Positions 10,695 to 21,065 of a stretch of 41,572 nucleotides of DNA are shown here, in pieces (positions within the stretch are counted from its first letter, which is position 1; each line of letters opens with the position of its first letter). The notes below the pieces were generated by a model. That model was not told the origin of the DNA and searched no databases. It saw nothing but the letters and a program-made list of their open reading frames with translations. The stretch covers positions 840,075 to 881,646 of the forward strand of contig NC_012994.1 of NCBI RefSeq assembly GCF_000026365.1. The letters are read 5' to 3'. The stretch comes from Zygosaccharomyces rouxii (lineage: Eukaryota; Ascomycota; Saccharomycetes; Saccharomycetales; Saccharomycetaceae). The position numbers were made by a program, and so were the translations under genes.

Positions 10695-10905
10695 TTTTCT
10701 TTTTTCTTCCTCAAAAGAGCCGGGAGTACATAACCATAAAATATACCAATTAAGCGGAACCTTCTCGATCGACAGCGGTCCAAATATAAGAAGGTTGTCA
10801 CTAGCCAACAAGACAACAGCCATTATAAACGAAAACATGCAATTTTGTTTGTTTGTTTTTTTAAGAAAGAACCGAAATTCTATGTATAAAGAATATATCA
10901 TTTCA

Positions 10906-12582
10906 TTAAACCTTGTCAGAGACTTCTTTACTAGGATTGCTCTGAACGTTAATAGTTTTATCAGTGTGGCCAGGCTGCACATGCTCCATCTCATCTTCCA
11001 GAGATCTTGCGATTTCCTGAGCAAATTTACTTTTCTTCCTGATAAGTGGACCTTTCCAGTAAAAGATATAAATTGGGATACTGCAAATAATGGATAGACA
11101 TCCCAACAGCGTACTGGCCCATTGATAGTGGAACTTACCGCCAATGTTGTTGTACAAAGGGCCTGCATACATGGCTGCGATACCACCCAGTAAATCACGA
11201 GCTAACCCGTTGCCACCTGTTGCAGAAGATGCGTAAGGACCGTATGCTGCCACCATATAATCAATTGTAGCCATGTAAATACTGTAGTTGGCAATACCGA
11301 TCACAGTACTGAAAATAGCTGGTGCAATCCATGGGGTGTAGGATGGCCCCATAGACGTCCATGCAAAACCGAAAAGACCAATAGAAAGTAACGGGGCGAG
11401 GTAAAGCAACAACAAAAGACGACGTTCTGGACCCCTAGGACTATGCATTAATTCGTCCATTTTCTTTCTCATGTAGTAAATATCGATCAAGTGGAGAGGG
11501 TATGCAATAGCGTAGCTAACTACCAAAGTAATGAAGATCAGACCACAAGCCGTTGTAGAAAAGTGCCATTGTTTGAAGATGGGAGTGAAAGATTGGTTGC
11601 AGATAAAGATCAAGTGGTCAGCAAAACCGGAAAGTAATGAACAGAAAAGCACAATTGGTTCACAAAGAAACATGTAAAATGGACGTAACCAGGTACGCAT
11701 AATCTCTTTAAAATCAAGGGATTTCACTTCATGAGGACCATATATCTCTGGATCCTCACCGGATTTACGACGACGCTTGGCCTCTCTGTCTGTTAACACA
11801 CTAGCCCTAGTTTCTGGAACTAAAAAGAAATGTAATAGCTGCGTAACACCGCCAAAGATCAGTTGGATCCAGAAATTCCAGTGCCAAGAGAGATGCTCCT
11901 CCATTAAGCCACCAAATACAGGACCAATGACAGCGCCGAGAACGGATGCCAGCACCACGTAAGCAACTGCGTAGCCATGGTCTTGTGGTTGCCACATATC
12001 AGCGACAACACCAAGAGTCACTGAACCACCTGCTTGAGAAATACCACCAAGGAATCTTGCCACAATAATAGTACCAAAATTTGGAGCCTTACCACCAAGA
12101 ATCTGCCAAATATTCGTAAAAAATAAACTTAGTTGCATGATATTCCGTCTACCGTATTCTTCCGACCAAGGTGCCCACAATTCGCAACCAAAACCGTACG
12201 CCACTTTAAAAATCATCTGAGAGGTATTGGCAGCTTGTGAACTGACATGAAATTCCTTGGAAATAAGCGATAGTGCATGAGGGTAAACGCTACCATTGAA
12301 GTTCATCGATAGTTGACACACAAATATAACGGTAACGATACTCCATTTTTTCCACTGTGGAAACTCGTAACCTAGCTTATCGTATACCTCATATTCTTGC
12401 AAAACACGCTTACCGTTGACGGTATGTATAGAGCTGGATTCTTGTCTAAACTTTTCTGCCGGAGAAATGCCAGTGGGTGAGGTCCCAGAGCTGTTATCTT
12501 CCACAGGGCTGTTGACATCCTCGACAAACTCCTGTTCGCATTTTTTAGGCTCTGGTTCTAAATCATCTATAATTCTAGGCAT
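10906..12582 (-). CDS. DHA1-family drug:proton antiporter (major facilitator)
   Basis: This 558 residue protein is a 12-helix major facilitator exporter of the DHA1 type, expected in the plasma membrane where such proteins expel drugs, polyamines or weak acids in exchange for protons. Seen: a hydrophilic N-terminus of about 80 residues; WSEEYGRRNIMQ (about 139-150), a motif A form; ARFLGGISQAGG (about 175-186), motif B; ASVLGAVIGPVFGG (about 212-225), the antiporter motif C; a charged central loop rich in Arg/Lys (about 263-290); a polar C-terminus. The ATG at 12582 is clean, with a TATA box about 90 bases upstream. Its 3' end is 211 bases from tRNA-Thr and converges with it. Substrate unknown; related proteins exist in many yeasts and fission yeast. 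Confidence 0.9.
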   Translation of the reverse strand: MPRIIDDLEPEPKKCEQEFVEDVNSPVEDNSSGTSPTGISPAEKFRQESSSIHTVNGKRVLQEYEVYDKLGYEFPQWKKWSIVTVIFVCQLSMNFNGSVYPHALSLISKEFHVSSQAANTSQMIFKVAYGFGCELWAPWSEEYGRRNIMQLSLFFTNIWQILGGKAPNFGTIIVARFLGGISQAGGSVTLGVVADMWQPQDHGYAVAYVVLASVLGAVIGPVFGGLMEEHLSWHWNFWIQLIFGGVTQLLHFFLVPETRASVLTDREAKRRRKSGEDPEIYGPHEVKSLDFKEIMRTWLRPFYMFLCEPIVLFCSLLSGFADHLIFICNQSFTPIFKQWHFSTTACGLIFITLVVSYAIAYPLHLIDIYYMRKKMDELMHSPRGPERRLLLLLYLAPLLSIGLFGFAWTSMGPSYTPWIAPAIFSTVIGIANYSIYMATIDYMVAAYGPYASSATGGNGLARDLLGGIAAMYAGPLYNNIGGKFHYQWASTLLGCLSIICSIPIYIFYWKGPLIRKKSKFAQEIARSLEDEMEHVQPGHTDKTINVQSNPSKEVSDKV

Positions 12583-12672
12583 TTTTTGTAATTCTTGTTG
12601 CCAAGTGAATTAGAAGGTGGGATTGTAGGTAACAGGAAAGCTCAACCATCGATATTCACTGGAATCCTGACG

Positions 12673-12679
12673 TTTTATA
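12673..12679 (-). promoter_or_regulatory. TATA box of the DHA1 exporter
   Basis: TATAAAA on the minus strand, about 90 bases upstream of the ATG at 12582, a normal distance for yeast. Upstream (about 12815-12860) lie C-rich runs such as CCCCCCGCC and CCCCCCCC, which could bind Mig1- or stress-type zinc fingers, and GCCGC-rich DNA up to 13180. Confidence 0.5.
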
Positions 12680-12699
12680 ACTTCTATCAGAAGTGAATT

Positions 12700-15096
12700 G
12701 AGAAGAACAAAAAGAAGAAAAAAAAATCATGATGACGTCCAGGCACCCATAATACGCGTTGCCCAACGTAACAGAAGTTATCCTTGCTTGCTGTCTGCTC
12801 CCTCATATCGCGCACCCCCCGCCAGTTCCCCGCTATCCCCCCACCAGTTTCCCCCCCCAAGAGATTCCCAATATATGATGTACCAGCTAGTCTCTTCCAT
12901 TAAGAGCAGCACAGATAGAATGACGTTTAAGACGACGACATAGTGCCGGACGTGCGGGGATATCGCACATCTGGAGGGTAAACCATGGAGAAAATGTGAC
13001 AAATTAATCCGGGGACCTCAACTCCGGAAAAACCACTGGAATTAGAGCGTACCGCCGCAGACGCGTTGTAGAAAATACAAAAACAGTAAAACGCAGCAGA
13101 AAAAAAGAGACAACAGAGGCTGACGGTGAGGGGTGGCTTATAGTAAATGTGAGTGCGGGGAAGCGGAATGGATGCCGCCGCAAAAAAAAAGAATTCTGTC
13201 AAACTCGCTTATCTCAGCATCTGAGAGACTGGAAGGCGGGGAAACCAGTGATCGGACAAGCTACTCAGATCGGACACTAGAGCAAAAGACCCATATCTTA
13301 TGGAGCTTTCGACAATGCACCAAACGTCTGTTGTTACCTTGTGGTTCGTTTATTTTATATCTTACAGCCGGAGCATCTACCCCGTTAATATGATTATTTC
13401 TAGGAAACGTGATTCTGCGATGGCCATCAAATTGATAAAGAATAGGTAAGTGAATAGCTTCATTAGTCCAGATAATTACTTTAGATAACACAATAGAATG
13501 ATAAATGACACTAAGAGATTCCCATAGAATATTTCGTGTCACACTAAATTCTTAAAAATTCTACTGGTTTTCCATGTTTCCGTCATTTCTTTCCTCTCAT
13601 ATATCTGTTTCTGCGGCACCAACCTATCGTCTTGGCAAACCTATCTCTATTACAACATAGCAAACTGGTCTTAAAACGAGCAAGAGCATAATCCCATGTA
13701 GGTAGAACACTGTGTTTCTATGTCTACGGTTGGCTTTTCGAAATAACCCACATAGTAAAATTACAATTTGCTTGGTTCTAAACCATCCACGCAACATACT
13801 GGTACGGCGGGTAGTAACGCCCAGGCTTATAGCGTAATGTATGGTTCACTTGAAATACTGCTATCCTTGTTAGACTTCAAATCATTGGAGATATTTACAT
13901 CAGGCTCTTCATATGCGTGGGGTACTCTAAAGTAGGTTCTCTTATGTCAATCACTCCTCGACGTACTATGCTTAAAAACTTTGATATTTTATGCTAAGCT
14001 TCCTTTCGTCCCGGTAAGGATGTACTCTTTATGTTTGCAATTGATTTATCCGTTGATAACTGAACCCTCGAAAACTGGCGAAATCCGCATGTGAATTGAG
14101 TTAACAATGAAATGGAAGATCAGGGCCGTACTGAAAGCACGATTTAATCGAAACTCTTATTCAAGTACCTTTATTCAATGATAAAAAAATATGATTTCCA
14201 CGGGATGGTTCAATTATCTCAGAATTCAATTATGACGACCACCAATTGACTATAAAAATACCTAGATATGATTCTGCTGTAAATGTGGAAAACGTGTCGT
14301 TTCATTGGACTGTTTCATTGAAAACACCATGCTCTTGTCACACACATTATCTAAACTTCCCATGTTTGTTGAAACTGTCCTCTTATCATTGGAAAAGCTC
14401 ATTCTTGCTGAACCTGTTGAAGAAACTCTTGAATAATCTTTAGGCTAAGATTTTTGTATATCCAATGAAATCGGGGAATCCTCCAAGAATTATTGCGTTA
14501 TTCTTCTTTATTGCTTTCTGGTGTTACTAAACCTCTGGTGTCACTCGCAAATGATTTTGGAAAAACCAGTGTCTTAGGCTCTAATGCGCATATTCAATAC
14601 CTTGAAACTGAAATATATCGAAATCAAATTCTTAATATATCCTGGAAGTTAAGAATACTTATCTCTAAAACGCAGACTTCTGTGGGGTAGTCAGAGCTCC
14701 ATGTCCACACAAGACAACGTAAAGGACCTGAGGCTGCCTCAAAACTAATTACCTGAATGATTAGTACCTTCTCATGATGCAACCATTCTAATCATATAGT
14801 ATCGTAGCTTATTGAACAGTAGCTTTTCGTTCGACCATCGTATTTGTTTGTTCTCCTGATCTTTATTTCTCGATCAAAGCACCCCTTGTGAAAAGTTTGT
14901 GCTTGTACCCGAGTGAGGGTAATGATCATTAACATAATATACCGGAAACTGTCCCACCCATTTATAAAATTCAGACATACGAACGTTATAAAACTGAGAA
15001 CCCTTAGCAGTTACTAACTATCAGTAGTTTTAGCGTTTATTTGTTTTTTTCTTTTTCCTTTTTTTTGAGAAGGAAAATAATGAAAATAATTGGATC
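12700..15096. other. Upstream region of the exporter, then gene-free DNA
   Basis: 12700-13250 is unusually GC-rich for the window and probably holds the regulatory region of the exporter. 13250-15096 contains no supported gene. One plus-strand frame (about 14271-14436) is open for 54 codons and ends LAEPVEETLE, but it has no start and no recognised relative. Confidence 0.5.
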
Positions 15097-15561
15097 TTAA
15101 GGAAAATCTGGAATTTCTTTGCCATCAATGGACTCAACCATGAGGACAATTTCAACGGCATCGCCACCAGCCGCCCTTGTATACAACGTATAACCATTAT
15201 CCTCGGCAACTGCGTAAAACTTCTTACTATTTTTGTAATTCAGATATCCATCTTTTATGGAAAATGGTGAAGAAGCCACATGCTTAGATGTTTGTTGAAA
15301 GTAGCCTTCGGTTTTTTCCGAGGCATAGGAGTTGTTAGCAAATAACAAATGGTGGTCATCATCTACCGCTGCGTAGAGGTCTGTTTTATCCTTGTTAATA
15401 CGTAACCTATTGTTTTCATTTGTCACATTTGCATCGTCCAGCGGGCCGTCCTCCATTGTGATTATATCCCCAGATCTTAATGTGCGAAGACGAAACATAT
15501 CGGAGACGACCAAAACATTAAAAGCTGAAGTAAGAACTAGAATTAAAACAACTAGCTGCAT
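15097..15561 (-). CDS. Small secreted protein with two internal repeats
   Basis: A 154 residue protein of unknown function. Residues 1-20 form a clear signal peptide (hydrophobic, ending VLVVS), so it should enter the secretory pathway and be secreted or wall-bound. No second membrane segment or GPI tail is seen. The mature part starts with FRLRTLRSGD and contains two related units, residues about 50-75 (LYAAVDDDHHLLFA) and 104-129 (FYAVAEDNGYTLYTR). Two N-glycosylation sequons, NVT and NNS, lie between. There are no cysteines. A dead copy of the same family lies at 29230-29697, sharing KDGYLNY and the F-x-L-x-T-x-R-S-G start. The ATG at 15561 is the first in frame. A structural role at the cell surface is possible but not shown. 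Confidence 0.75.
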   Translation of the reverse strand: MQLVVLILVLTSAFNVLVVSDMFRLRTLRSGDIITMEDGPLDDANVTNENNRLRINKDKTDLYAAVDDDHHLLFANNSYASEKTEGYFQQTSKHVASSPFSIKDGYLNYKNSKKFYAVAEDNGYTLYTRAAGGDAVEIVLMVESIDGKEIPDFP

Positions 15562-15661
15562 ATGTCACTTTGATAAGAAGAAAGCCTAACTAAAAGATGT
15601 TCCTGTCGGCATTTATCCTAAAAAAAAATTTTTTTTTTTCAAAGTCTGCTAATAATAAATT

Positions 15662-15916
15662 TTATGGATGTATTCTGATCTTACTTGTGAGGCGGTGTCC
15701 ACAGCATTGATACAACCTAACTTCTGAGGTTATCCAATGAAAATCCAGCTCAAAAGGAAGTGGTGAGAGTACATCCTCAAAATTTATGATATTCATTTCC
15801 AGATCAACGGCCCCTCTGTAAATCATGAAATTGCCATTTGGGTCAGTACATTTACAAGTTCTTGTACCCGCCACATGTCTTACCCAATGAATGTACATTA
15901 TACTCTCAAGGACCAT
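15662..15916 (-). CDS. Possible small hypothetical protein or gene fragment
   Basis: An 84 codon frame with a real ATG at 15916, on the same strand as the secreted protein and 100 bases upstream of it, so it occupies what should be that gene's promoter. It contains CKCTDPNGNF, LSPLPFELDFHWIT and LYQCCGHR. Four cysteines and the balanced codon mix are suggestive of former coding DNA. There is no signal peptide and no family I recognise. It may be a remnant of a longer gene or chance. Confidence 0.3.
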   Translation of the reverse strand: MVLESIMYIHWVRHVAGTRTCKCTDPNGNFMIYRGAVDLEMNIINFEDVLSPLPFELDFHWITSEVRLYQCCGHRLTSKIRIHP

Positions 15917-16349
15917 AAGATACTGTTTTGACGCCTCTCATATGAATCTAAAAGACAAGCTTCGATCTGGAATGTTTCCCTAAATAGCACAAAGTCCGAA
16001 AAGAACGACCCGCATATTGACATATATTGGAAGATAGAAACTATAAAAAGTTCCTAATCTTCTAGAGTGTAGAATATTGGTTAAACTTTAATTATCATCT
16101 GGATAATAAAGCGAGATGTTTCTTATCATTGAGAATTAAGACAAGCTTCGTACTGATAATGTTTAGTAGGAAGGAATATCAGAGGGAAAGGTATCTCTCC
16201 AATTCCCATGATAAACAATAAAAACTCATCCTTGATTTTTCGAATACCTCGTGGGTGACAGAAGTCTTTGACAGTTTAAAATTGACTCTCCCACATACCA
16301 CCTCACTATCCTCATTATTTTAAGTGAAAGCAATCAACAAATAATCCAA

Positions 16350-16550
16350 ATGAACCTCTCCAAAGAACTTTTAAAAGATGCAACCGTCGAGGCTTTTTCG
16401 GGGATCTTCTTAGTATTCATCGGCCTGATAGTTTGGTCGTACTCTTTGTACTGGGGTCTTGTTGAGGGAGAAAATAAATTAGAGCAAACTTTGAAGCAAT
16501 CTTTTATGGTGCAGTTGAAATTTGCATTTTTGCAATATATCCAACTATAA
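16350..16550 (+). CDS. Possible 66-residue membrane peptide
   Basis: An ATG-started frame encoding a short polar N-terminus and one strong membrane segment (AFSGIFLVFIGLIVWSYSLY, about residues 15-34) followed by a charged stretch. No relative is recognised. The overlapping antisense frames show no family either. In AT-rich DNA a frame of this size can arise by chance, so confidence is low. Confidence 0.2.
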   Translation: MNLSKELLKDATVEAFSGIFLVFIGLIVWSYSLYWGLVEGENKLEQTLKQSFMVQLKFAFLQYIQL

Positions 16551-16833
16551 TAGTAGGCATGATCCGATTGCCGCCCTGACAAAAATGTGAGGGAAGAATA
16601 AGAATCCGTATAAGATTGAGCGAAAAATGCCACTGCAAGTCGAAAAGGTTACCAGTCTTCTAACTCTTTTTCCTTTTTTAAAAGTTCTTAAGCAGTTGCT
16701 CAGAATGGGTCTATGTGTAATGAGCCAAGGTCCAATTACCGGAAAATAAATTGAACCTTGATTTATTAGAATATTCTCATCTTTGAGATACTTGAGTGAC
16801 ACCGTTCCGTAGTTTAAACCGTCCTAAGACAAA

Positions 16834-16907
16834 GGTCTCTTGGCCCAGTTGGTTAAGGCACCGTGCTAATAACGCGGGGATCAGCGGTTCGAACCCGCTA
16901 GAGACCA
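16834..16907 (+). tRNA. tRNA-Ile (anticodon AAU), second copy
   Basis: Identical over all 74 bases to the copy at 6599-6672, on the opposite strand 10.2 kb away. It has the same AAU anticodon, no intron, and a T5 terminator straight after. Flanks are not shared, so the copies are separate genes rather than a recent large duplication. Confidence 0.97.
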
Positions 16908-19505
16908 TTTTTGTAACTCTACGCAACCTATCCTAAAAAAAGCGACGCCGTCTTTTGGACCATGCACCATTTGTTTTTTTTGTAATATTAGACAGGCGAA
17001 CGACATAGCACCTTGGATATTGTGTAAATCCTTTTAACAGTACATAAGGAAAAGCGAACTTCGGATTTTGAATGAAGTTATTCGTGGATAAACAATCTTG
17101 TGCTTAGACAAGTGTTGCAAAACTGTTTTTACAGGGCATGAAAACATTTTTCAGGAAGCATTTGTCTGGCGAAGACGGGATAGTTCCCCTGAGATAAAAT
17201 CCATCAGCTTAAACATATTAATGAATTTTCAAGTAAATCCACTAAACTTCCTACTAACTTTTTCACCTCATTTTCCTTGCAGCCACCTCCTGTGTCAATA
17301 ATATGGCGGGCTCCATTTCTTGAGCTAATTTATGATACGGCAATTATGCTGCTAGGAGACGGAGTTTGATTTTTACCTTGACAGACACTCACTGGCAGTC
17401 TTTTCAAGCTTTTCTTAAACGAAACATTCCTTGCACAAACGGAAAAAAATCCGTCCATCTCGCCCATTCGCCAGATTCGGAATCTCTGTGAAGACAAAAT
17501 AGCCATTTCGTCCTCTCCAAAGCAGCGTTAAGACGATAACTTATCATATGACTCGAAAAAAGTAAGTCATATCATCTCCAATTGAAAATGGAGGGACTAT
17601 TCCATGGGAAGGAACAGCAACCTCAGGAAACTCTGCCGATTTATGGTGATCTATAATCACGGACTCCTAGCACCACACTTAAAATCATTTCTAGCCCTAC
17701 ATTCAGCAAATTAACTGCTGGATATTAATACCTGAGAAGAAACGATTTAAAGGTAATTCTCCTAAAATTCTGAAGGAAACCTTTACCCCAGGAGAGGTAC
17801 TCTGATGCTACCAATAAACGTTGTGGGATGTGGACGAAGAAGAGTTTTTTTCTCAGGTTGAATAATGTGAGCCACCCCTGTTCTTTTTTCCACACCTTGA
17901 GTTTGTCAATTTCGTACTTAACTGAATAGATGGAAAAGACAAGTAAATTCTACCAAAGAACATGACTAACAATTCATGTGCTTTGAAAGATGACCCTAGT
18001 TCATGGATTACTGCATGATGTATGAATACCATGGAAGTAAAATTTCTCGACGTTTGTAAGTAGACAACGAATGAAAATAGAATAGCACCATAGAGATTGG
18101 TATAGGTTTGAGAACGGTTTAACCTGTTTTGAATGATTCCATGTGTTATTTTGGTGGGGAACAAAAGTCTCAAGAAGATTTGCCGCATTTGCCTAGGATA
18201 CCCAATAAACCCAGAGAACTCCAAGGCTCTTCACGTAAACAGAATGAGATGCTTTACCACCATTAAATGACACCAACTTCTTCCCAACTTCTCATCCTTT
18301 GGTTCTTTTATATTGCTAATTGTTAAGAGAAAGAAGAGCTGTGTTTCTTATTGAAAACACGGTGCTGGTCATCCCAAAGGGATAAATGCTGACAGTAATT
18401 AGCTGAAAGAAGAAAGCATTTTAAGAATAGTTTTTCAATATTGTTATTCAGTTGGGAATCCATTTTCCCATTCGTTCAACCATTATTGCCAAAATTATAT
18501 CACTCAAAGAACAAAATAAACGGACAAAACATGAATGGCATAGTCTAACAAACTTTTCCAGCTCTTGAATATAATTCAAAAGTACTTTTCTTTTAGCAGG
18601 CATAGAATTGCCCCCATGTCTCGAGCTCTTTAAGAGCAAGAGCATCTATTGACACGGAGTCTGATATCCTGAAAATGTGAAGGAACTTGTGTTTTTCAGT
18701 TAAGTTTTGATACTCATGAGCTTCCATATGCTAAAATTCTGCTAGTAATCATTGCCTTTCATTGTATTCTCTTCTCTTTTGACGTGCCTTTTTGAGAGGG
18801 TACCTGGGACGATCAAGGCTTTTCTAATGTTAGTTACAGATCAACTGGATAAGGAAGAAGCCCCCTGGAAACCGTTCATGATACTTTTGGATATTTCCTC
18901 AAATCAGTTAGAGTCCAAAGAGTAAGATTGGGATAAACTCTGTGCTCTATTCTGAACCAGAAGAAATCATTCCCCATTTCATCCAGAATGATTTATTCAA
19001 CACCTGAAGCACATCTATGGGACTACTGAAGACCATTTCAAAATCATACAGGAATTCATTGTTGGTAAATTCTCCTAGGAAATATACTACAAATTTTTTT
19101 TTCAAAAATTTACAAGACCATGTCGTTGTAACAACGTATAGCGGATACGCGGATATTCTATCCGCAGTCAAAGTGACGATGCAATAGCAACTCGAAGAAA
19201 GAAAAGTATTATAAGACAGATAAGACAACACTTACAAGTTTTGAAGAAAATTACTCAAACCTTTCTAACTAAAAATTACTACTGTCTCCCAGGAATTTGC
19301 ATGAGAAATATGTTGGCGGTTTAGACAAAAATAATAGTAGAACCAATTTGAATATTTCCAACAAGATACGCTAAAAGAGATACTAAAAAATAACAGCAGT
19401 AATATGAGGCTAACACAAACAGACAACCATTATCCTATACATATTGCAATAAGAATAATAAGAATACTAATAAAAGCATACTAAATAATAAATAATGGCC
19501 AGTAC
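16908..19505. other. Gene-free stretch with scattered minus-strand frames
   Basis: Three minus-strand open stretches (17853-18224, 18448-18645, 18947-19231) lie in line but in different frames. They could be the remains of one gene of about 1.4 kb; I recognise no family. The last 200 bases are the AT-rich 3' flank of the catalase gene. Confidence 0.4.
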
Positions 19506-20978
19506 TTAGGTTCTCTTGGCCTTGGTTTCAAGAGAATGGGACATAAGTTCAGAGATTTCAGGATTGATTTTTGAGAATAATTCCAGAACACGTTTCTGAA
19601 CATCGGGTCTTGTGGCCTTGACATTCTCTGTTACATTATGAATGAACGCATCCTGTTGGCCGGTGTTCTTGAATAGTTCCCAGAAAATTCTTGGTTGCTC
19701 ATAATCTTTCTCTGTAGCTCCCCAGTGGAAAGATGTTGCCTCACCAACCCACTTCTCATGTGCTTCATTGTTAGAAGCATCAGCTCTGTAATTTAGTGGT
19801 TCAAAAGAGCTAGGGTAGTTGGGGACTGCACCATAATTTCCGTCCGTACGACCCGGACCATCTCTTTGGAAAGGACAGTAAGCCTGTAGAGGGCGGTTGA
19901 CGGGTAACTGGTTAAAGTTGGGCCCCAAACGGTAACGTTGTGTGTCAGCGTAGGAGAACAATCTTGCCTGCAAGACGGGATCTGCGGAAGGTTCAATGCC
20001 TGGAACGGTGTTCGCAGGGCTGAAAGCAGATTGCTCGACTTCGGCGAAGTAGTTTTCAGGATTTCTGTCTAGCACCAATTTGGCAACTCTCCTCAATGGA
20101 TACTCTTTCTGGGGCCAGGTCTTGGTCAGATCGAACACACTAAAATCTGCTTGTTCAGCTTGCTCGGCAGTCATTGTCTGAATGTAAATTGTCCAGGAGG
20201 GATATTCCCCGCCCTCGATGGACTCGTACAAGTCACGGCCCGCATGATCAGGATCATCAGCTTCTAAAGCGTGTGCTTCTTCATTATTCAAATTCTTAAT
20301 ACCCTGATCGGTGAGGAGGTGGACTTGGACATAGTGAAATTTACCCTCTTTATTAACCCACTTGTAAGTATGGGCCGAGTACCCATGCATGTGTCTGTAT
20401 GAGAAAGGAGTACCACGGTCAGAGAACACAAACATGGTATTATGAACAGACTCTGGGTTGTTCAACAAGAAATCCCAAAACATATTAGGATCCTTTAAGT
20501 TGGTTTTGGGATCCCTAGCCTTCTGAGTATGGACCAAGTATGGAAATTGGACACCATTTCTAATGAAGAAGATAGGACTGTTGATATTGACCCAGTCAAT
20601 GACACCTTCTTGAGTATAAAACTTGATAGCGAACCCACGGGGATCACGAGCAGAATCGGCAGTACCTTTTTCACCACCGACAGTAGAGAAACGAAGGAAG
20701 AGGGGTGTCTTTTTTCCAATACCATTCAAGAAATCTGCGCTAACTATATCAGAAACATCGTCGGTGACTTCTAGGTACCCATGAGCACCAGATCCCTTAG
20801 CATGAGCAACACGCTCAGGGATCCTCTCACGATCGAAATGCGCAATAAGATCAATCAAGTGGTGGTCCTGGAGAAGAGTGGGACCAAACTTACCCATCTT
20901 GAGCATAGCATTTGGGTCCCTAACAGGGCACCCATTGGAAGTAGTGTAGAGTGGAACTGAGTAGTTTGCAGGTGACAT
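19506..20978 (-). CDS. CTA1: Catalase, Cta1 type
   Basis: A 490 residue haem catalase that breaks hydrogen peroxide into water and oxygen. Seen: FDRERIPERVAHAKGSGA with the distal His at residue 59; NSPIFF with the active-site Asn at 133; RLFSYADTQRYRLG with the proximal haem Tyr at 343 and the Arg four residues before it; the small-subunit catalase length, with no C-terminal extra domain. Sequence is closer to S. cerevisiae Cta1 (GYLEVTDD, SMHGYSxHTYKW type blocks) than Ctt1. The C-terminus is ETKAKRT, without the SKL/SKF-type peroxisomal signal of Cta1. I start at the ATG at 20978 because a TATA box lies at 21041-21047; an in-frame ATG at 21065 would lie upstream of that box. It is divergent from the GMC oxidoreductase. 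Confidence 0.95.
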   Translation of the reverse strand: MSPANYSVPLYTTSNGCPVRDPNAMLKMGKFGPTLLQDHHLIDLIAHFDRERIPERVAHAKGSGAHGYLEVTDDVSDIVSADFLNGIGKKTPLFLRFSTVGGEKGTADSARDPRGFAIKFYTQEGVIDWVNINSPIFFIRNGVQFPYLVHTQKARDPKTNLKDPNMFWDFLLNNPESVHNTMFVFSDRGTPFSYRHMHGYSAHTYKWVNKEGKFHYVQVHLLTDQGIKNLNNEEAHALEADDPDHAGRDLYESIEGGEYPSWTIYIQTMTAEQAEQADFSVFDLTKTWPQKEYPLRRVAKLVLDRNPENYFAEVEQSAFSPANTVPGIEPSADPVLQARLFSYADTQRYRLGPNFNQLPVNRPLQAYCPFQRDGPGRTDGNYGAVPNYPSSFEPLNYRADASNNEAHEKWVGEATSFHWGATEKDYEQPRIFWELFKNTGQQDAFIHNVTENVKATRPDVQKRVLELFSKINPEISELMSHSLETKAKRT

Positions 20979-21040
20979 TGTTGTTATCGATTTTCTTATA
21001 GAGAAAGATGAAGAAGAAGGCGCTATTCCCAGACAATCTG

Positions 21041-21047
21041 TTATATA
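21041..21047 (-). promoter_or_regulatory. TATA box of the catalase gene
   Basis: TATATAA on the minus strand, about 65 bases before the ATG at 20978. It lies downstream of the alternative in-frame ATG at 21065, which supports the shorter protein as the main product. Confidence 0.5.
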
Positions 21048-21065
21048 GCTGGTCCTCGATCTCAT

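Noticed and set aside
14271..14436. 54-codon plus-strand frame ending LAEPVEETLE
   Set aside because: It begins at a stop, has no ATG in a sensible place, and shows no known family; expected by chance in AT-rich DNA.
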